Shown in pieces: positions 50,748-61,595 of a stretch of DNA of 64,000 nt. This DNA is from an uncultured Lachnospiraceae bacterium. GTDB taxonomy: Bacteria; Bacillota; Clostridia; Lachnospirales; Lachnospiraceae. Under the pieces are notes generated by a model. It saw only the letters and a list, made by a program, of their open reading frames with translations. It was not told where the DNA came from and made no database searches. Position 1 is the stretch's first letter. Each line of letters opens with the position of its first letter. The DNA lies in contig CAMOGQ010000004.1 in NCBI GenBank assembly GCA_946614165.1, forward strand, positions 1 to 64,000, read 5' to 3'. The position numbers and the translations under genes were made by a program.

Positions 50748-53700
50748 ATGGGTTACAGATTTGTATTCGGAGCCTCCGGCTCCGGCAAGAGCACAGCCAT
50801 TCATAAGAGGATCATAGAAGAGGCCGCAGCCTCCATGAAGGATCTCAGGGACCGGACCCGCTACCTGGTCATTATCCCCGAGCAGTACAGCATGCGGACC
50901 CAGATGGAGCTGGTCACGGAAAGCCCGGACCTGGGCATCATGAACATTGATATCCTGAGCTTCGGCCGCCTGTCCTACCGGATCTTTGAAGAGACCGGGG
51001 CCTCCCAGGGAAAGGTCCTGGGAGAGATCGGCAAGAGCCTTCTGATCCGGCGGGCCGCCACTGCCTGCAGAAAGGATCTGAAGATCCTGGGCAGGAATAT
51101 AGGGCGTCTGGGCATGATCTCGGAGGTCAAGTCCGTTCTGTCCGAATTCATGCAGTACGGCGTGGGAGAGGCGGAGATCGACGGTCTGATCGCCTTTGCG
51201 GACAGCAGGGGCCAGAAGGCTCTGCGCCTTCGCCTGGAGGACTTAAAGACCCTTTACAGGGGCTTCCAGGAGGAAAAGAAGAATGTATTCTATACCAGCG
51301 AGGAATCCATGGACCTGCTCGCCAGGGTCATCCCCCTCTCGGAGAGCCTGAAGGACAGCGTTCTTATCTTCGACGGCTTTACCGGCTTTACGCCTATTCA
51401 GTATAAAGTCATCGAAGCTCTGATGAAGCAGGCCAGGGAGTGCGTCTTTGTTCTGACCATAGGGCCGGACGGAGGCCCCCATCCTTCCCAGCTGGGCCTT
51501 GGCGGGCCTTCCTTCAGCGACCAGGACCTTTTCTATCTGACCAGGAAGACGGTCATGGAACTGACAAGGAGGGGAGCGGCTGCCGGCATCTCCAGGCTGG
51601 AAGACCTTTACCTGCCGGAAAGGGAGGATTCTCCCAGAAGGTATCTGGATAATCCGCCCCTGGACCACCTGGAAAAGAGTCTTTCCCGCCATCCCAGAAG
51701 GGCCTTTGAGGGAGACATACAGGGCCGGATCCGGATCCTGGAAGCGGCCAGTCCCGAAGAGGAGGTCCGCCAGACCTGCATTCAGATGAAAAAACTCATA
51801 GCGGAAAAGGGCTACAGCTACAGGGACTTTGCCCTGATCTGCGGGGACCTGGATACCTACGGGGACCTGATCACCCGGTCTGCCCAGGTCTATGGCATTC
51901 CCGTCTACGTGGACCAGACCCGCAGGGTCATCCACAATCCCCTGACGGAAGCCATCCGCAGCCTTCTGCAGATCGGGATCCGGGGATTTGACTATGAGAC
52001 AGTCTTCCGTTATCTGCGCAGCGGCATCAGCTCCCTGACCAGGGAGGAGACAGACCTTCTGGAGAACTACTGCCTGGAGCACGGGATCCGGGGCCGCAGG
52101 AAGTGGCGCATGCCCTTTGATGCGGAAACGGAGCCCCTGCGTCTGCGCTTTCTGGAGGAGATCGCTCCCATGGAAATGATCCTTCTGGAGAACGAGCAGG
52201 AAGAGGAAGGCGAAGAGGAAGGAAGGGATGACACGCAGATTCCGGAAGGCAGCGGGGAAGCCCCGGAAGAAAAGAAGAGGCATACCCTTACCGTGGGAGA
52301 AAGGACCAGGCAGCTTTATGCCTATCTGACAGAGGCCAAGGCCGCCGAAAAGATGGATCAGATGGCGGAGGAATTTGATGCCGCAGGAGACGTGGTCCGG
52401 GAGAAGGAATACAGCCAGCTGTACGGGAGCTTCATTGAGCTTCTGGACCAGCTCTATCAGCTTCTTTCCGAAGAGCCCATTTCCGCATCCGACTACCTGG
52501 AGCTGCTGGAAGCCGGCATTTCCGAGATCCGTCTGGGGACTCTTCCCCAGAGGGTGGACCGGGTCCTTTGCGGAGACATGGAAAGGACCAGACCTGGCCG
52601 CATCCGCGTCCTCTTTTTCCTGGGAGTCAACGACGGCATCATCCCCCGCAGCGCATCCCACGGAGGCATTCTGTCCGACCTGGACAGGGAGCTTCTGACG
52701 GAGCAGGACATTGCCCTGGCTCCCGCACCCAGAGAGCAGATCAATATCCAGAGATTCTATCTCTATCTGAACCTGACAAGACCGGCAGACATGCTGATCC
52801 TGTCCTTTTCCAGGATCTCCAGGGACGGCAAGAGCCTGAGGCCTTCTTATCTGATCAGTGAGATCCGCTCCCTTTTCCCGGCCCTTGTACCGGAAGACCC
52901 TTCCCTGGATCCTCCCATGGACCAGCTGACCGGCATTGAGGACGGTCTGACCATGCTTTCGGAGGGACTCCGCCTCTACGCGGAGGGAAGCCTGGAAGAG
53001 GGAAGCGAAGAAGAGGACTTTCTGGACCTGTACAGGAGCTTTGAACGCATACCGGAGGCGGAAGAAAAGCTCTCCCAGCTGAAGGCGTCCGCCTTCAGTC
53101 ACTACGACCCTGTATGGCTCTCCAGAGAGACCGCCAGGGCCCTTTATTCCGATACCGTCAGGGGCAGCATCTCCCGCATGGAAAGAAGTGCCCAGTGCCT
53201 TATGTTCCAGTTCCTCAAATACGGACTGGGACTTTCCGAGAGGAAGGAATATACCTATAAAGCCAATGATACGGGGACCATTCTCCATGACAGCTTAAAA
53301 CTCTTCGGACGCAAGCTCAGAAAGAGCGGCCTGGAATGGGACACCTTTACCAGAGAGCAGGGGCAGGAGCTGATGACCCAGGCCCTTACGGAAACGGCGG
53401 CCTCCTATCATGACCAGCTGCTCTATTCCTCCGAGCGGTCCAGGGCGGAGCTGGGAAGGCTCTGGAAGATCCTGGACAGGACCGTAGAGACTTTGCAGTA
53501 CCATCTGCGCCAGGGCAGCTTCACCCCCTGGGACTATGAAAAGGCCTTCGGCATGGGGGATGACAGCGAACCCATCCGCTTTGAGCTGGAGGGCGGAAGA
53601 AACCTGGAAATGACAGGCATTATCGACAGGGTGGACCTGTGCAGGGACGGAGACAGGATCTATGTCAAGATCCTGGACTATAAGTCCGGCAGCAGGGATC

Positions 53701-54257
53701 TGGACCGGGAACAGATGGAAAAGGGCTATCAGCTCCAGCTCTTGGTCTATATGAACGCTGTCATGGACCAGCTGCGCAGGGACAATGCGGGGTACGAGAT
53801 CGTTCCTTCCGCCATGCTCTACTATCGGCTGGACAATCCCATGACTGACGCGGATCCCGAAAATGCGGATTTCGAGGACGGCGGCTTCGTGGTCAGCGAT
53901 GAGGACAGAAAGAAGCTCCGCAAAAAGCTCCGGCCCACCGGCATGGTCCTGTCCGAAGAGGACAGCATGCTGCACCTGGATAAAAACCTTTCCGGAAGCT
54001 CCGAGGTCATTCCGGTCCAGCTCAAGAGGGACCGGAAACCGGATGCCAGGTCCAGGGTCTATTCGGGGCAGGACTTCGAGGAGATCACGGAAGCCGCCAG
54101 AAAATCCGTCTGCAAAGTGGCGGAGGATATCCTGGACGGCTCCACCGCCGCTTCTCCCGTCCGCCTGGACAAGACCAGAACGGCCTGCGACTACTGTGAC
54201 TATAAGAACGTATGCGGCTTCGATATCCGGATCCCGGGCTATGACTACAGAAGCTGA
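50748..54257 (+). CDS. addB: ATP-dependent helicase/deoxyribonuclease subunit B
   Basis: GYRFVFGASGSGKSTAIHKRI; RVDLCRDGDRIYVKILDYKSG nuclease; C-terminal CDYCDYKNVCGFD Fe-S cysteines; likely start at MGYRF. Confidence 0.95.
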   Translation: MGYRFVFGASGSGKSTAIHKRIIEEAAASMKDLRDRTRYLVIIPEQYSMRTQMELVTESPDLGIMNIDILSFGRLSYRIFEETGASQGKVLGEIGKSLLIRRAATACRKDLKILGRNIGRLGMISEVKSVLSEFMQYGVGEAEIDGLIAFADSRGQKALRLRLEDLKTLYRGFQEEKKNVFYTSEESMDLLARVIPLSESLKDSVLIFDGFTGFTPIQYKVIEALMKQARECVFVLTIGPDGGPHPSQLGLGGPSFSDQDLFYLTRKTVMELTRRGAAAGISRLEDLYLPEREDSPRRYLDNPPLDHLEKSLSRHPRRAFEGDIQGRIRILEAASPEEEVRQTCIQMKKLIAEKGYSYRDFALICGDLDTYGDLITRSAQVYGIPVYVDQTRRVIHNPLTEAIRSLLQIGIRGFDYETVFRYLRSGISSLTREETDLLENYCLEHGIRGRRKWRMPFDAETEPLRLRFLEEIAPMEMILLENEQEEEGEEEGRDDTQIPEGSGEAPEEKKRHTLTVGERTRQLYAYLTEAKAAEKMDQMAEEFDAAGDVVREKEYSQLYGSFIELLDQLYQLLSEEPISASDYLELLEAGISEIRLGTLPQRVDRVLCGDMERTRPGRIRVLFFLGVNDGIIPRSASHGGILSDLDRELLTEQDIALAPAPREQINIQRFYLYLNLTRPADMLILSFSRISRDGKSLRPSYLISEIRSLFPALVPEDPSLDPPMDQLTGIEDGLTMLSEGLRLYAEGSLEEGSEEEDFLDLYRSFERIPEAEEKLSQLKASAFSHYDPVWLSRETARALYSDTVRGSISRMERSAQCLMFQFLKYGLGLSERKEYTYKANDTGTILHDSLKLFGRKLRKSGLEWDTFTREQGQELMTQALTETAASYHDQLLYSSERSRAELGRLWKILDRTVETLQYHLRQGSFTPWDYEKAFGMGDDSEPIRFELEGGRNLEMTGIIDRVDLCRDGDRIYVKILDYKSGSRDLDREQMEKGYQLQLLVYMNAVMDQLRRDNAGYEIVPSAMLYYRLDNPMTDADPENADFEDGGFVVSDEDRKKLRKKLRPTGMVLSEEDSMLHLDKNLSGSSEVIPVQLKRDRKPDARSRVYSGQDFEEITEAARKSVCKVAEDILDGSTAASPVRLDKTRTACDYCDYKNVCGFDIRIPGYDYRS

Positions 54258-54294
54258 GAAACCCATATCTGTTCATACCCCTTAGGAGAGACAA

Positions 54295-57200
54295 ATGGCG
54301 ATCAATTTTACCGACAGGCAGAAAGAAGTCCTGGATGCCAGAAATCATAACATTCTTGTGTCGGCAGCGGCCGGCAGCGGCAAGACGGCGGTCCTGGTGG
54401 AAAGGATCGTGCGCATGATCAGTGAGGGAGACCATCCCCTGGACATTGACAGGCTGCTGGTGGTGACCTTTACCAGAGCCGCGGCCGCCCAGATGCGGGA
54501 GAGGATCGGAAAGGCCATTTCCGACAGACTTAAGGAAGATCCTCAGAACGGCCATCTGCAGAGGCAGGAGATGCTGCTTCACAATGCCCAGATCACCACC
54601 ATAGACAGCTTCTGCACCTTCCTGCTCAGGAACAACTTTTCCGAGATCGACCTGGACCCGGGCTTCCGGCAGATGGACGAAACGGAAAGGGCCCTGCTGG
54701 AGGGAGAAGTCATGCAGGACTTTCTGGAGAAGAAGTACGGGGAAAAGGACCAGGATTTCCTGGACTGCGCCGAGTATTTCTGCCCCAGAGGATCCGATCA
54801 GGGGCTGGAGGACCTGATCCACGCCCTGTATACCAGGTCCACCAGCCATCCCCAGCCGGAGAAATGGCTGAAGGAGAGGGCCCTGGACTATGAGATCCAC
54901 GATACAGATACTCTCTTTGGCCAGATCTGGATGCAGGCGGGCCTCCTGCAGGCCCTGCAGAGGCTTCTGGAATCGGAGAAGCAGTACGATGCCATGATCC
55001 GCATGAGCCTGCAGCCGGACGGCCCCACGCCCTACGCGGACTTTCTGGAGACGGAGCAGAGCCAGATCTTCGAGCCCCTGTCAAAGGGCAGGGCGGGAGA
55101 GCTGCTTCGCTCCATGGCGGACGGAACCGGGTCTCTTATGCCCTACGCGGGCACCCTTTCCGCGGAGGACGCGGAGATCCTCTGGGACGCTGTCTGCAGG
55201 ACCTGCGTCCATAACTTTGCCAGGATCCCCACATGCAGCAAAAAGAATTACCCTCTTGTGGACGAGGAGGTCCGGGTGGCCGTCAAAGACATGCGGGATG
55301 CCCAGAAGGACCTGATCCAGAAGCTGAACAGGCATTATTCCCACAATACGCCCCAGGTCATCGTGGCCATGATGGAGCGGGTCTCCCCCTTCCTGAAGAC
55401 CCTGGCAGAGGTGACCCTGGAATTTACCCAGGCCTTTGCCCAGGCCAAGAAGGAAAAGAACGCCATAGACTTTTCGGACCTGGAGCACTATGCCCTGCAG
55501 ATCCTGGTGGAACCCCACGAGGACGGGACCTACAGCGCCCGTCCCTGCGCCGTGGAGTACAGGCAGCATTTCGACGAGATCCTGATCGACGAATACCAGG
55601 ACTCCAACGACGTGCAGGAGCTGCTGCTGTCCGTGATCTCAAGGGAGGCCCAGGGGCGCTACAACCGCTTCATGGTGGGTGACGTCAAGCAGAGCATCTA
55701 TAAGTTCCGTCTGGCAAGGCCCGAGATCTTCATGGAAAAGTTCGATGCCTACCGCCATAAGGACCCCCGGACGGAGAGGATCGATCTGGACCAGAACTTC
55801 CGCTCCCGTGTCGAAGTACTGGATTTTGTCAACCAGATCTTTTATAAGATCATGCGCCGGGAGATCGGCGGCGTGGAATATGACGAAGAGGTGTCCTTAA
55901 AGCCCGGCATGCCCTATCCGGAGGCCGGAGAGGGGACCTATGCGGCAGAGCTTCTGCTGGTGGACGACGCCTATGAACCGGAAGAGGAAGAAGGGCAGGA
56001 GGATGCTGCTTCGGATCTTACGGAAGAGGAAGAGGAGCTCTCCTCCAGAAGGCGGGAGGCGCTTGCCATAGCCGCCAGGATCCGGGAAATGGTGGGAAAA
56101 TTCCCCCTGAAAGACGAGGAGACCGGGGCCCTGCGACCCGCTTCCTACGGAGACATGGTGGTCCTGCTGCGGTCCAGCGCCGGCTGGAACGAGGAATTCC
56201 GGGACGTGTTCGAAAAGGAGGGCATCCCCTCCTACGTGGACTCCAGGGCAGGCTACTTTTCCGCCCGGGAGATCCGGACCATCCTTCAGCTGCTCCGGGT
56301 CCTGGACAATCCCAGACAGGACATTCCCCTGTACGGGGTCATGCACAGCTACTTCGGCGGCTTTACGGAGGAGGACCTGGCCAGGATCCGTCTGGAAAGG
56401 CAGGACAGGCTCCTTTACGAGAGCCTTCTGGAATACATGGGCAGAGAAGAGAAGGATGAACTGTCTGTGCGGCTTGGGAAATTTATGACCTTCCTGGAGA
56501 TCTGGCGGAAAAAGAGCCTTTACATGCCGGTACACGAGCTGCTTTCAGGCCTTCTGGACCAGACGGGCTATGCGGACTACTGCAGGGCCCTGCCCGGAGG
56601 CCGGCAGAGGGTGGCCAATCTCCGCATGCTGGAGACCCAGGCTTCGAATTTCGAGCAGACTGCCTTTACGGGCCTTTTCCAGTTCATCCGCTACATAGAC
56701 CAGATGCACCGCTACGAGGTGGACTACGGGGAAGCCAATATCCTGGACGAGCATGCGGACGTGGTGCGGATCATGACCATCCACAAGAGCAAGGGCCTGG
56801 AATTCCCCATCTGCTTTGTGGCCGGCCTTTCCAAGGGCTACAGCTTCAAACGCCACGACGCCTCCGGCAGCCTGGTCTGTGATACGGACTGGGGCATCGG
56901 CATCGACTACGTGGATCCGGAGGGCAGACTGAAAGCCTCCACCCTGCGCAAGGACATGATCGCGGATAAGATCAGAAGGGACAGCCTGGGCGAAGAGCTC
57001 CGTGTCCTGTACGTGGCCATGACCAGGGCAAAGGAGAAGCTGATCCTGACGGCCCACAGCAAAGATATGGCCAGGGCGGTGGATAAATGCGGACAGAAGA
57101 TCCAGGGCCTGGAGAGGTCCTTCCATCTGCCCGATTCGGTGATCATGGATTCCGGAAGCTTCCTGGATCTGATCCTGGAAGCCATGATGGCCATAGAAGA

Positions 57201-58122
57201 CTCCGGCTGGGATCTGCTGGAAAGGGGGAGCTCTCTGGCTCAGGTACGCCGGATCGGGACTTCTTCCATGCGGCTGTCCGGACTGGGAGAACAGACCAGG
57301 CTGGCGGAAAGAGAGCTGGCCCTGGAGATGGCGGCCCGGGAAGAGCGGGGAGAAAAAGACCCCGTCCGGGAAGAGATCGGAAGGCGGCTTTCCGCGGCCT
57401 ATCCCCATCCGGAGCTGGAAGGACTCTATACCAAGGTCAGCGTTTCGGAGCTGAAAATGGCTGCCATCCACGGGGCCCATGCAGGAGCCGGGGAAGAGGA
57501 AGCCGGAGAAGGAGAAAAGGTCCTGTTCCCGGATCCGCCCCGCACAGCGGTTCCCTCCTTTGCAAAGACCGGAGACCCGGAAGAGGAGAAGAGTTCCGGA
57601 ACGGGTTACGGCACCGCCGTGCACAGGCTCATGGAGCTCTGGGATTACAAAGGCTTCCCGGATCCGGATGCCCTGACAGAGGAAGCGGTCCTTGCCTGGA
57701 GGCAGGACAGGGCCGCGGCCGGCATGATCGCGCTGGAGGACGCTGCCCTTGTAAGCCCCCGTCTGATCCTTGGCTTTCTGCAGTCCCCTCTGGGACGGAG
57801 AATGGCCCGGGCGGCGGAAAAAGGCCTCCTTTTCCGGGAACAGCCCTTTGTTCTGGGCCTTCCCGCATCTGCCATGGATCCGCGCTATCCCCAGACGGAA
57901 ACGGTCCTGATCCAGGGAATCATCGACGCCTTCTTCGAAGAGGAGGGGCAGATCGTCCTGGTGGACTATAAGACGGACCGGGTGGAAAAGGGAGAAGAGC
58001 TCTCGGACCGCTATAAAGTACAGATGGAATACTACAGCACCGCCATAGAGCGGATGACCCACAGAAAGGTATCGGAAAGGATCCTTTACTCCTTCCGCCT
58101 GAAATGCGAAGTGCACGTATAA
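54295..58122 (+). CDS. addA: ATP-dependent helicase/nuclease subunit A
   Basis: ILVSAAAGSGKTAVLVERI, EYQDSNDVQELLL, MTIHKSKGLEFPICFVAGL, IVLVDYKTDRV. Confidence 0.97.
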   Translation: MAINFTDRQKEVLDARNHNILVSAAAGSGKTAVLVERIVRMISEGDHPLDIDRLLVVTFTRAAAAQMRERIGKAISDRLKEDPQNGHLQRQEMLLHNAQITTIDSFCTFLLRNNFSEIDLDPGFRQMDETERALLEGEVMQDFLEKKYGEKDQDFLDCAEYFCPRGSDQGLEDLIHALYTRSTSHPQPEKWLKERALDYEIHDTDTLFGQIWMQAGLLQALQRLLESEKQYDAMIRMSLQPDGPTPYADFLETEQSQIFEPLSKGRAGELLRSMADGTGSLMPYAGTLSAEDAEILWDAVCRTCVHNFARIPTCSKKNYPLVDEEVRVAVKDMRDAQKDLIQKLNRHYSHNTPQVIVAMMERVSPFLKTLAEVTLEFTQAFAQAKKEKNAIDFSDLEHYALQILVEPHEDGTYSARPCAVEYRQHFDEILIDEYQDSNDVQELLLSVISREAQGRYNRFMVGDVKQSIYKFRLARPEIFMEKFDAYRHKDPRTERIDLDQNFRSRVEVLDFVNQIFYKIMRREIGGVEYDEEVSLKPGMPYPEAGEGTYAAELLLVDDAYEPEEEEGQEDAASDLTEEEEELSSRRREALAIAARIREMVGKFPLKDEETGALRPASYGDMVVLLRSSAGWNEEFRDVFEKEGIPSYVDSRAGYFSAREIRTILQLLRVLDNPRQDIPLYGVMHSYFGGFTEEDLARIRLERQDRLLYESLLEYMGREEKDELSVRLGKFMTFLEIWRKKSLYMPVHELLSGLLDQTGYADYCRALPGGRQRVANLRMLETQASNFEQTAFTGLFQFIRYIDQMHRYEVDYGEANILDEHADVVRIMTIHKSKGLEFPICFVAGLSKGYSFKRHDASGSLVCDTDWGIGIDYVDPEGRLKASTLRKDMIADKIRRDSLGEELRVLYVAMTRAKEKLILTAHSKDMARAVDKCGQKIQGLERSFHLPDSVIMDSGSFLDLILEAMMAIEDSGWDLLERGSSLAQVRRIGTSSMRLSGLGEQTRLAERELALEMAAREERGEKDPVREEIGRRLSAAYPHPELEGLYTKVSVSELKMAAIHGAHAGAGEEEAGEGEKVLFPDPPRTAVPSFAKTGDPEEEKSSGTGYGTAVHRLMELWDYKGFPDPDALTEEAVLAWRQDRAAAGMIALEDAALVSPRLILGFLQSPLGRRMARAAEKGLLFREQPFVLGLPASAMDPRYPQTETVLIQGIIDAFFEEEGQIVLVDYKTDRVEKGEELSDRYKVQMEYYSTAIERMTHRKVSERILYSFRLKCEVHV

Positions 58123-58165
58123 GGCGGGATGCCTTACGGCATGCATGAAAGACAGGCACTGTATA

Positions 58166-58207
58166 CAGGAAGCTGCGCGCCTTGGCCCGCGGCTTCCTTT
58201 TTTTTTG
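58166..58207 (+). terminator. Rho-independent terminator after addA
   Basis: aggaagctgcgcgccttggcccgcggcttccttttttttt. Confidence 0.85.
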
Positions 58208-58383
58208 CTGTCCTTCTTACGGAATCTTTCTTTCATTTCACAGACTCTTCACAGATTCCGCCTGTTTTTTAAGTTTCGGCTAAGTTTGGCGGCCTATTAT
58301 GTGATCAGCAAGAGGAAAACAGAGAGAAAAGGAAAGACGCAGGAGACCGAAAGAAAGGGCCGCCTGCGGGAAAGGAGCAGGAC

Positions 58384-59211
58384 ATGAGCGGATTTCAGGA
58401 TGTATTCGAAAGGATCGAAGTCAAATATCTCTTAAGCAGGGAACAGTACCTGGAACTCAGAAAGCGCCTTGAGGGCTATGCGGAGGTGGACCAGTACGGA
58501 CTCACCAACATCCTCAACATTTATTATGATACGGAGGATTACAGCCTGGTCCGGTCTTCCCTGGAAAAACCGGTCTATAAGGAAAAACTCAGGCTCCGCT
58601 GCTACAACAGACCGGGAGAGGACAGCCTTTCCTTTATAGAGATCAAAAAGAAATATAAGGGCGTGGTCTATAAAAGAAGGACCGACATGCCCTACAGGAT
58701 AGCAAAGAACTATCTGGACGGCAGGGACGCGGCAAAGCCCCTGGGCCAGATCGGATCCGAGATCGAATTCTTCAGGACCCACTACCGGGGCCTTGCTCCG
58801 GCCATGGTCATCTCCTACGACAGGATCGCCATGGCGGGCATAGAAGATCCGGAGCTGAGGATCACCTTCGATACCAACATCCGCTGGCGGACAAAGGACA
58901 TGGATCTGACCCTGGGCGGACAGGGAAGGAAGCTGCTGGAGCCCGGACAGGTGCTGATGGAACTCAAGATCGCGGGATCGGTCCCTCTGGAGCTTTCCAG
59001 GATCTTTTCGGAGCTTAAGATCTATCAGACCTCCTTTTCCAAGTACGGACAGGGCTTTACGGTGCTCTGCAGGGAGGATCCCCGGGTTCTTCTGCCTGCC
59101 CCTTCGCCTCTTCCTGCGCCGGCCTGCCAGGCCGCTCCCGCAGCGGAAAGAGCCCGCCGGAGTCTCAGAGACCTTTTCAGAATGACGGTCCCCCGCGGCC
59201 GGACCGCATGA
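58384..59211 (+). CDS. VTC/polyphosphate polymerase domain protein
   Basis: RIEVKYLLSREQYLELRKRL, IYYDTEDYSLVRSSLEKPVYKEKLRLR, FIEIKKKYKGVVYKRR, LMELKI. Confidence 0.92.
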   Translation: MSGFQDVFERIEVKYLLSREQYLELRKRLEGYAEVDQYGLTNILNIYYDTEDYSLVRSSLEKPVYKEKLRLRCYNRPGEDSLSFIEIKKKYKGVVYKRRTDMPYRIAKNYLDGRDAAKPLGQIGSEIEFFRTHYRGLAPAMVISYDRIAMAGIEDPELRITFDTNIRWRTKDMDLTLGGQGRKLLEPGQVLMELKIAGSVPLELSRIFSELKIYQTSFSKYGQGFTVLCREDPRVLLPAPSPLPAPACQAAPAAERARRSLRDLFRMTVPRGRTA

Positions 59212-59294
59212 CAAAAATACAGAAGACACTTTAAGGGCAGCAGGCCTGCCCCTTATCATAAATTGAGGGATCATATCCCGGGAGGAAATCAGAA

Positions 59295-59975
59295 ATGACA
59301 GATACACTGTTCGCATCCATTATTACAGCCGGCAGTCTGACCGGCAGCAGCTTTTTCATCTGCACCGCATGCTCTCTGCTGATCGGTCTTTTTATCGGCT
59401 GGGCCTATACAAGGCAGAATCCCTGCACCAGAAGCTTTTTCATGACCCTGGTCCTTCTGCCTGCCATTGTGCAGATGGTCATCATGCTGGTCAACGGCAA
59501 TATCGGAGCCGGCGTGGCGGTGGCCGGCGCCTTCAGCCTGGTCCGTTTCCGGTCGGCAGCGGGCAGAGGACAGGAGATCACATACATCTTCCTGGTCATG
59601 ACAGCCGGCCTGGCGACCGGTATGGGCTATATTACGGTGGCGCTGGCCTACAGCCTTCTGATTGCGGCTGTCAGCATGGTCTTGGGGGCCGCCTGCCCGG
59701 TCTTCACGGGAAGCCAGGAAAGACTTCTCAAGATCACCGTGCCCGAGACTCTGGACTACGAGGGCGCCTTTGACGATCTTCTGGGCCGCTATACAAAGAA
59801 GGCAGACCTGATCGAGGTCCGTACCGCCTCCATGGGCAGCCTTTACCGTCTGACCTACGAGATCGTATTAAAGCCGCAGATGTCCACCAGGGCCCTGATG
59901 GACGAAATCCGTCAGAGGAACGGAAATCTGGAGATTTCCTGCGGAAGGCCCGTCGAAAACATGCAGGAGCTCTGA
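59295..59975 (+). CDS. DUF4956-family membrane protein
   Basis: FMTLVLLPAIVQMVIMLVNGNIGAGVAVAGAFSLVRFRSAAGRGQEITYIFLVMTAGLATGMGYI. Confidence 0.9.
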   Translation: MTDTLFASIITAGSLTGSSFFICTACSLLIGLFIGWAYTRQNPCTRSFFMTLVLLPAIVQMVIMLVNGNIGAGVAVAGAFSLVRFRSAAGRGQEITYIFLVMTAGLATGMGYITVALAYSLLIAAVSMVLGAACPVFTGSQERLLKITVPETLDYEGAFDDLLGRYTKKADLIEVRTASMGSLYRLTYEIVLKPQMSTRALMDEIRQRNGNLEISCGRPVENMQEL

Positions 59976-59997
59976 TCAGAGCAGACAGAACAGATGC

Positions 59998-60032
59998 AGC
60001 ACCCCCGGCAGAGCCGGCGGGTGCTTTTTTCA
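59998..60032 (+). terminator. Rho-independent terminator
   Basis: agcacccccggcagagccggcgggtgcttttttc. Confidence 0.85.
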
Positions 60033-60130
60033 GTGTTCGTAATTTGGTACAAATATTTTAAAATAGTCATGGCGCTGACAGCAGAAAAGGGTATAATAAT
60101 AAAAAAATTCCCCAAGGAGTATTCTGCCCT

Positions 60131-61414
60131 ATGAGACCGTCACGAGGAAAAACCGTCCGGGCCCTTGCCCTGGTCCTGATCCTGGTGTTTATGATATACA
60201 GTCCTGTTTCTGCCGCTTCGGTGCCTTCCGTCTGTCCGGACCAGCCCGAGAGCACAAAGACTCTGAAAGTCCTGTTTGTAGGCAACAGCTTCAGCGTTGA
60301 CACAAGCAGATATCTGTATCAGATCGCGGAGGACGCCGGATACAGACTGAAGATCGGAGATGCCTGGATCAGCGGCCTGCACCTGAGTGAAATGTATACC
60401 TACCTGTCCTGCAACCTGAGAAAGTTCACCTATCTGGAGAACCATAAGGGAACATGGACCACCATGAAATCGGGGGGCTCGACCCTGTGGCGGCTGACGG
60501 ACGTACTGAAAAAGGCCAAATGGGATGTGATCATCCTCAATCAGTACAGTGCCGATACCGGAAATATAGGTTCCTTCTATACCAACGGCTCCGTCAGGGG
60601 AGAAAACTTCCTGAGCATGGTCACCAAGTATATCCATAAGAGGTGTCCGAATGCGGCCCTGGGCTACAACATGACCTGGGCCTTCCCCAAATATTCCACC
60701 ATCTCCAACTTTGACGCCATCTACGGCGGAAGCCAGAAACAGATGTTCAGAATGATCTGCGATACCACCAAGGTCCTTCTGGACGGGCTGGAACTGAGCG
60801 ACGACCTGCCGGTATACGGATCCCAGAAAGCCAACATCAAGGCGGCTGCAAAGGGAGCGGATCTGATCGATTTCATGATCCCCACCGGCACGGCCATACA
60901 GAATGCCAGAAGCAGCTACATGGGCGACACCATGAACAGGGACATGAAACATCTTTCCCTGACCTACGGAAGGTATATCGCAGGGCTTTGCACGGCGGCC
61001 AGTCTGGGCATCCCCATTGACGGGATCACAAAGCCCCATATGGAGGGCGCCGCATCGACTCTGAATATGAACCTGATGAAACAGTGTGTCGCGGACGCTC
61101 TGAAAAATCCCTATGCCGTGACCGGCCAGCATAAAAAGGCTCCTTCCCTGGAGGATCCCGAACTGACCATCCGGGAGACCAGCAAGGGCTATGTCAAGGC
61201 AAAATGGCGGATGGTCAGAGGAGCCACCGGCTATAAGGTGGTCTATAAGAAGGGCGGCAGCAATACCCTTTATACCAGGACCCTCCTTCCGGGAGAAAGA
61301 TCCCTGGTCTTCAAGGGGAAAGAAGGAAAGAATTCCGTTACGGTCTATGCCATCGGAGATCCCTATATAAAGAACTCCGACAAGGCTACGGAGACCCTGA
61401 AGATCAAAGACTGA
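60131..61414 (+). CDS. Secreted DUF4886-like (SGNH-like fold) protein with C-terminal Fn3-like region
   Basis: Signal peptide; KVLFVGNSFSVDTSRYLYQIAEDAG; WDVIILNQYSADTG; C-terminal AKWRMVRGATGYKVVYKKGGS. Confidence 0.82.
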   Translation: MRPSRGKTVRALALVLILVFMIYSPVSAASVPSVCPDQPESTKTLKVLFVGNSFSVDTSRYLYQIAEDAGYRLKIGDAWISGLHLSEMYTYLSCNLRKFTYLENHKGTWTTMKSGGSTLWRLTDVLKKAKWDVIILNQYSADTGNIGSFYTNGSVRGENFLSMVTKYIHKRCPNAALGYNMTWAFPKYSTISNFDAIYGGSQKQMFRMICDTTKVLLDGLELSDDLPVYGSQKANIKAAAKGADLIDFMIPTGTAIQNARSSYMGDTMNRDMKHLSLTYGRYIAGLCTAASLGIPIDGITKPHMEGAASTLNMNLMKQCVADALKNPYAVTGQHKKAPSLEDPELTIRETSKGYVKAKWRMVRGATGYKVVYKKGGSNTLYTRTLLPGERSLVFKGKEGKNSVTVYAIGDPYIKNSDKATETLKIKD

Positions 61415-61469
61415 GCGTAAGGCTCAGGCAGGATCTGGAACGGCATAAGAAATCATAAAGGAAACGACG

Positions 61470-61506
61470 AAAAAGGATCCGGCGCCGGCCGGATCCTTTT
61501 TTGGCT
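61470..61506. terminator. Bidirectional terminator between convergent genes
   Basis: aaaaaggatccggc-gcc-ggccggatccttttttgg. Confidence 0.85.
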
Positions 61507-61595
61507 TAAAATAGGGGCTATATTCTTTTTCGGATCTTTCTTCTGATACGGCCTGCCTGCTGCAGGGTCGGGCCAGAGAAGAGGAAGGCCCCGGG

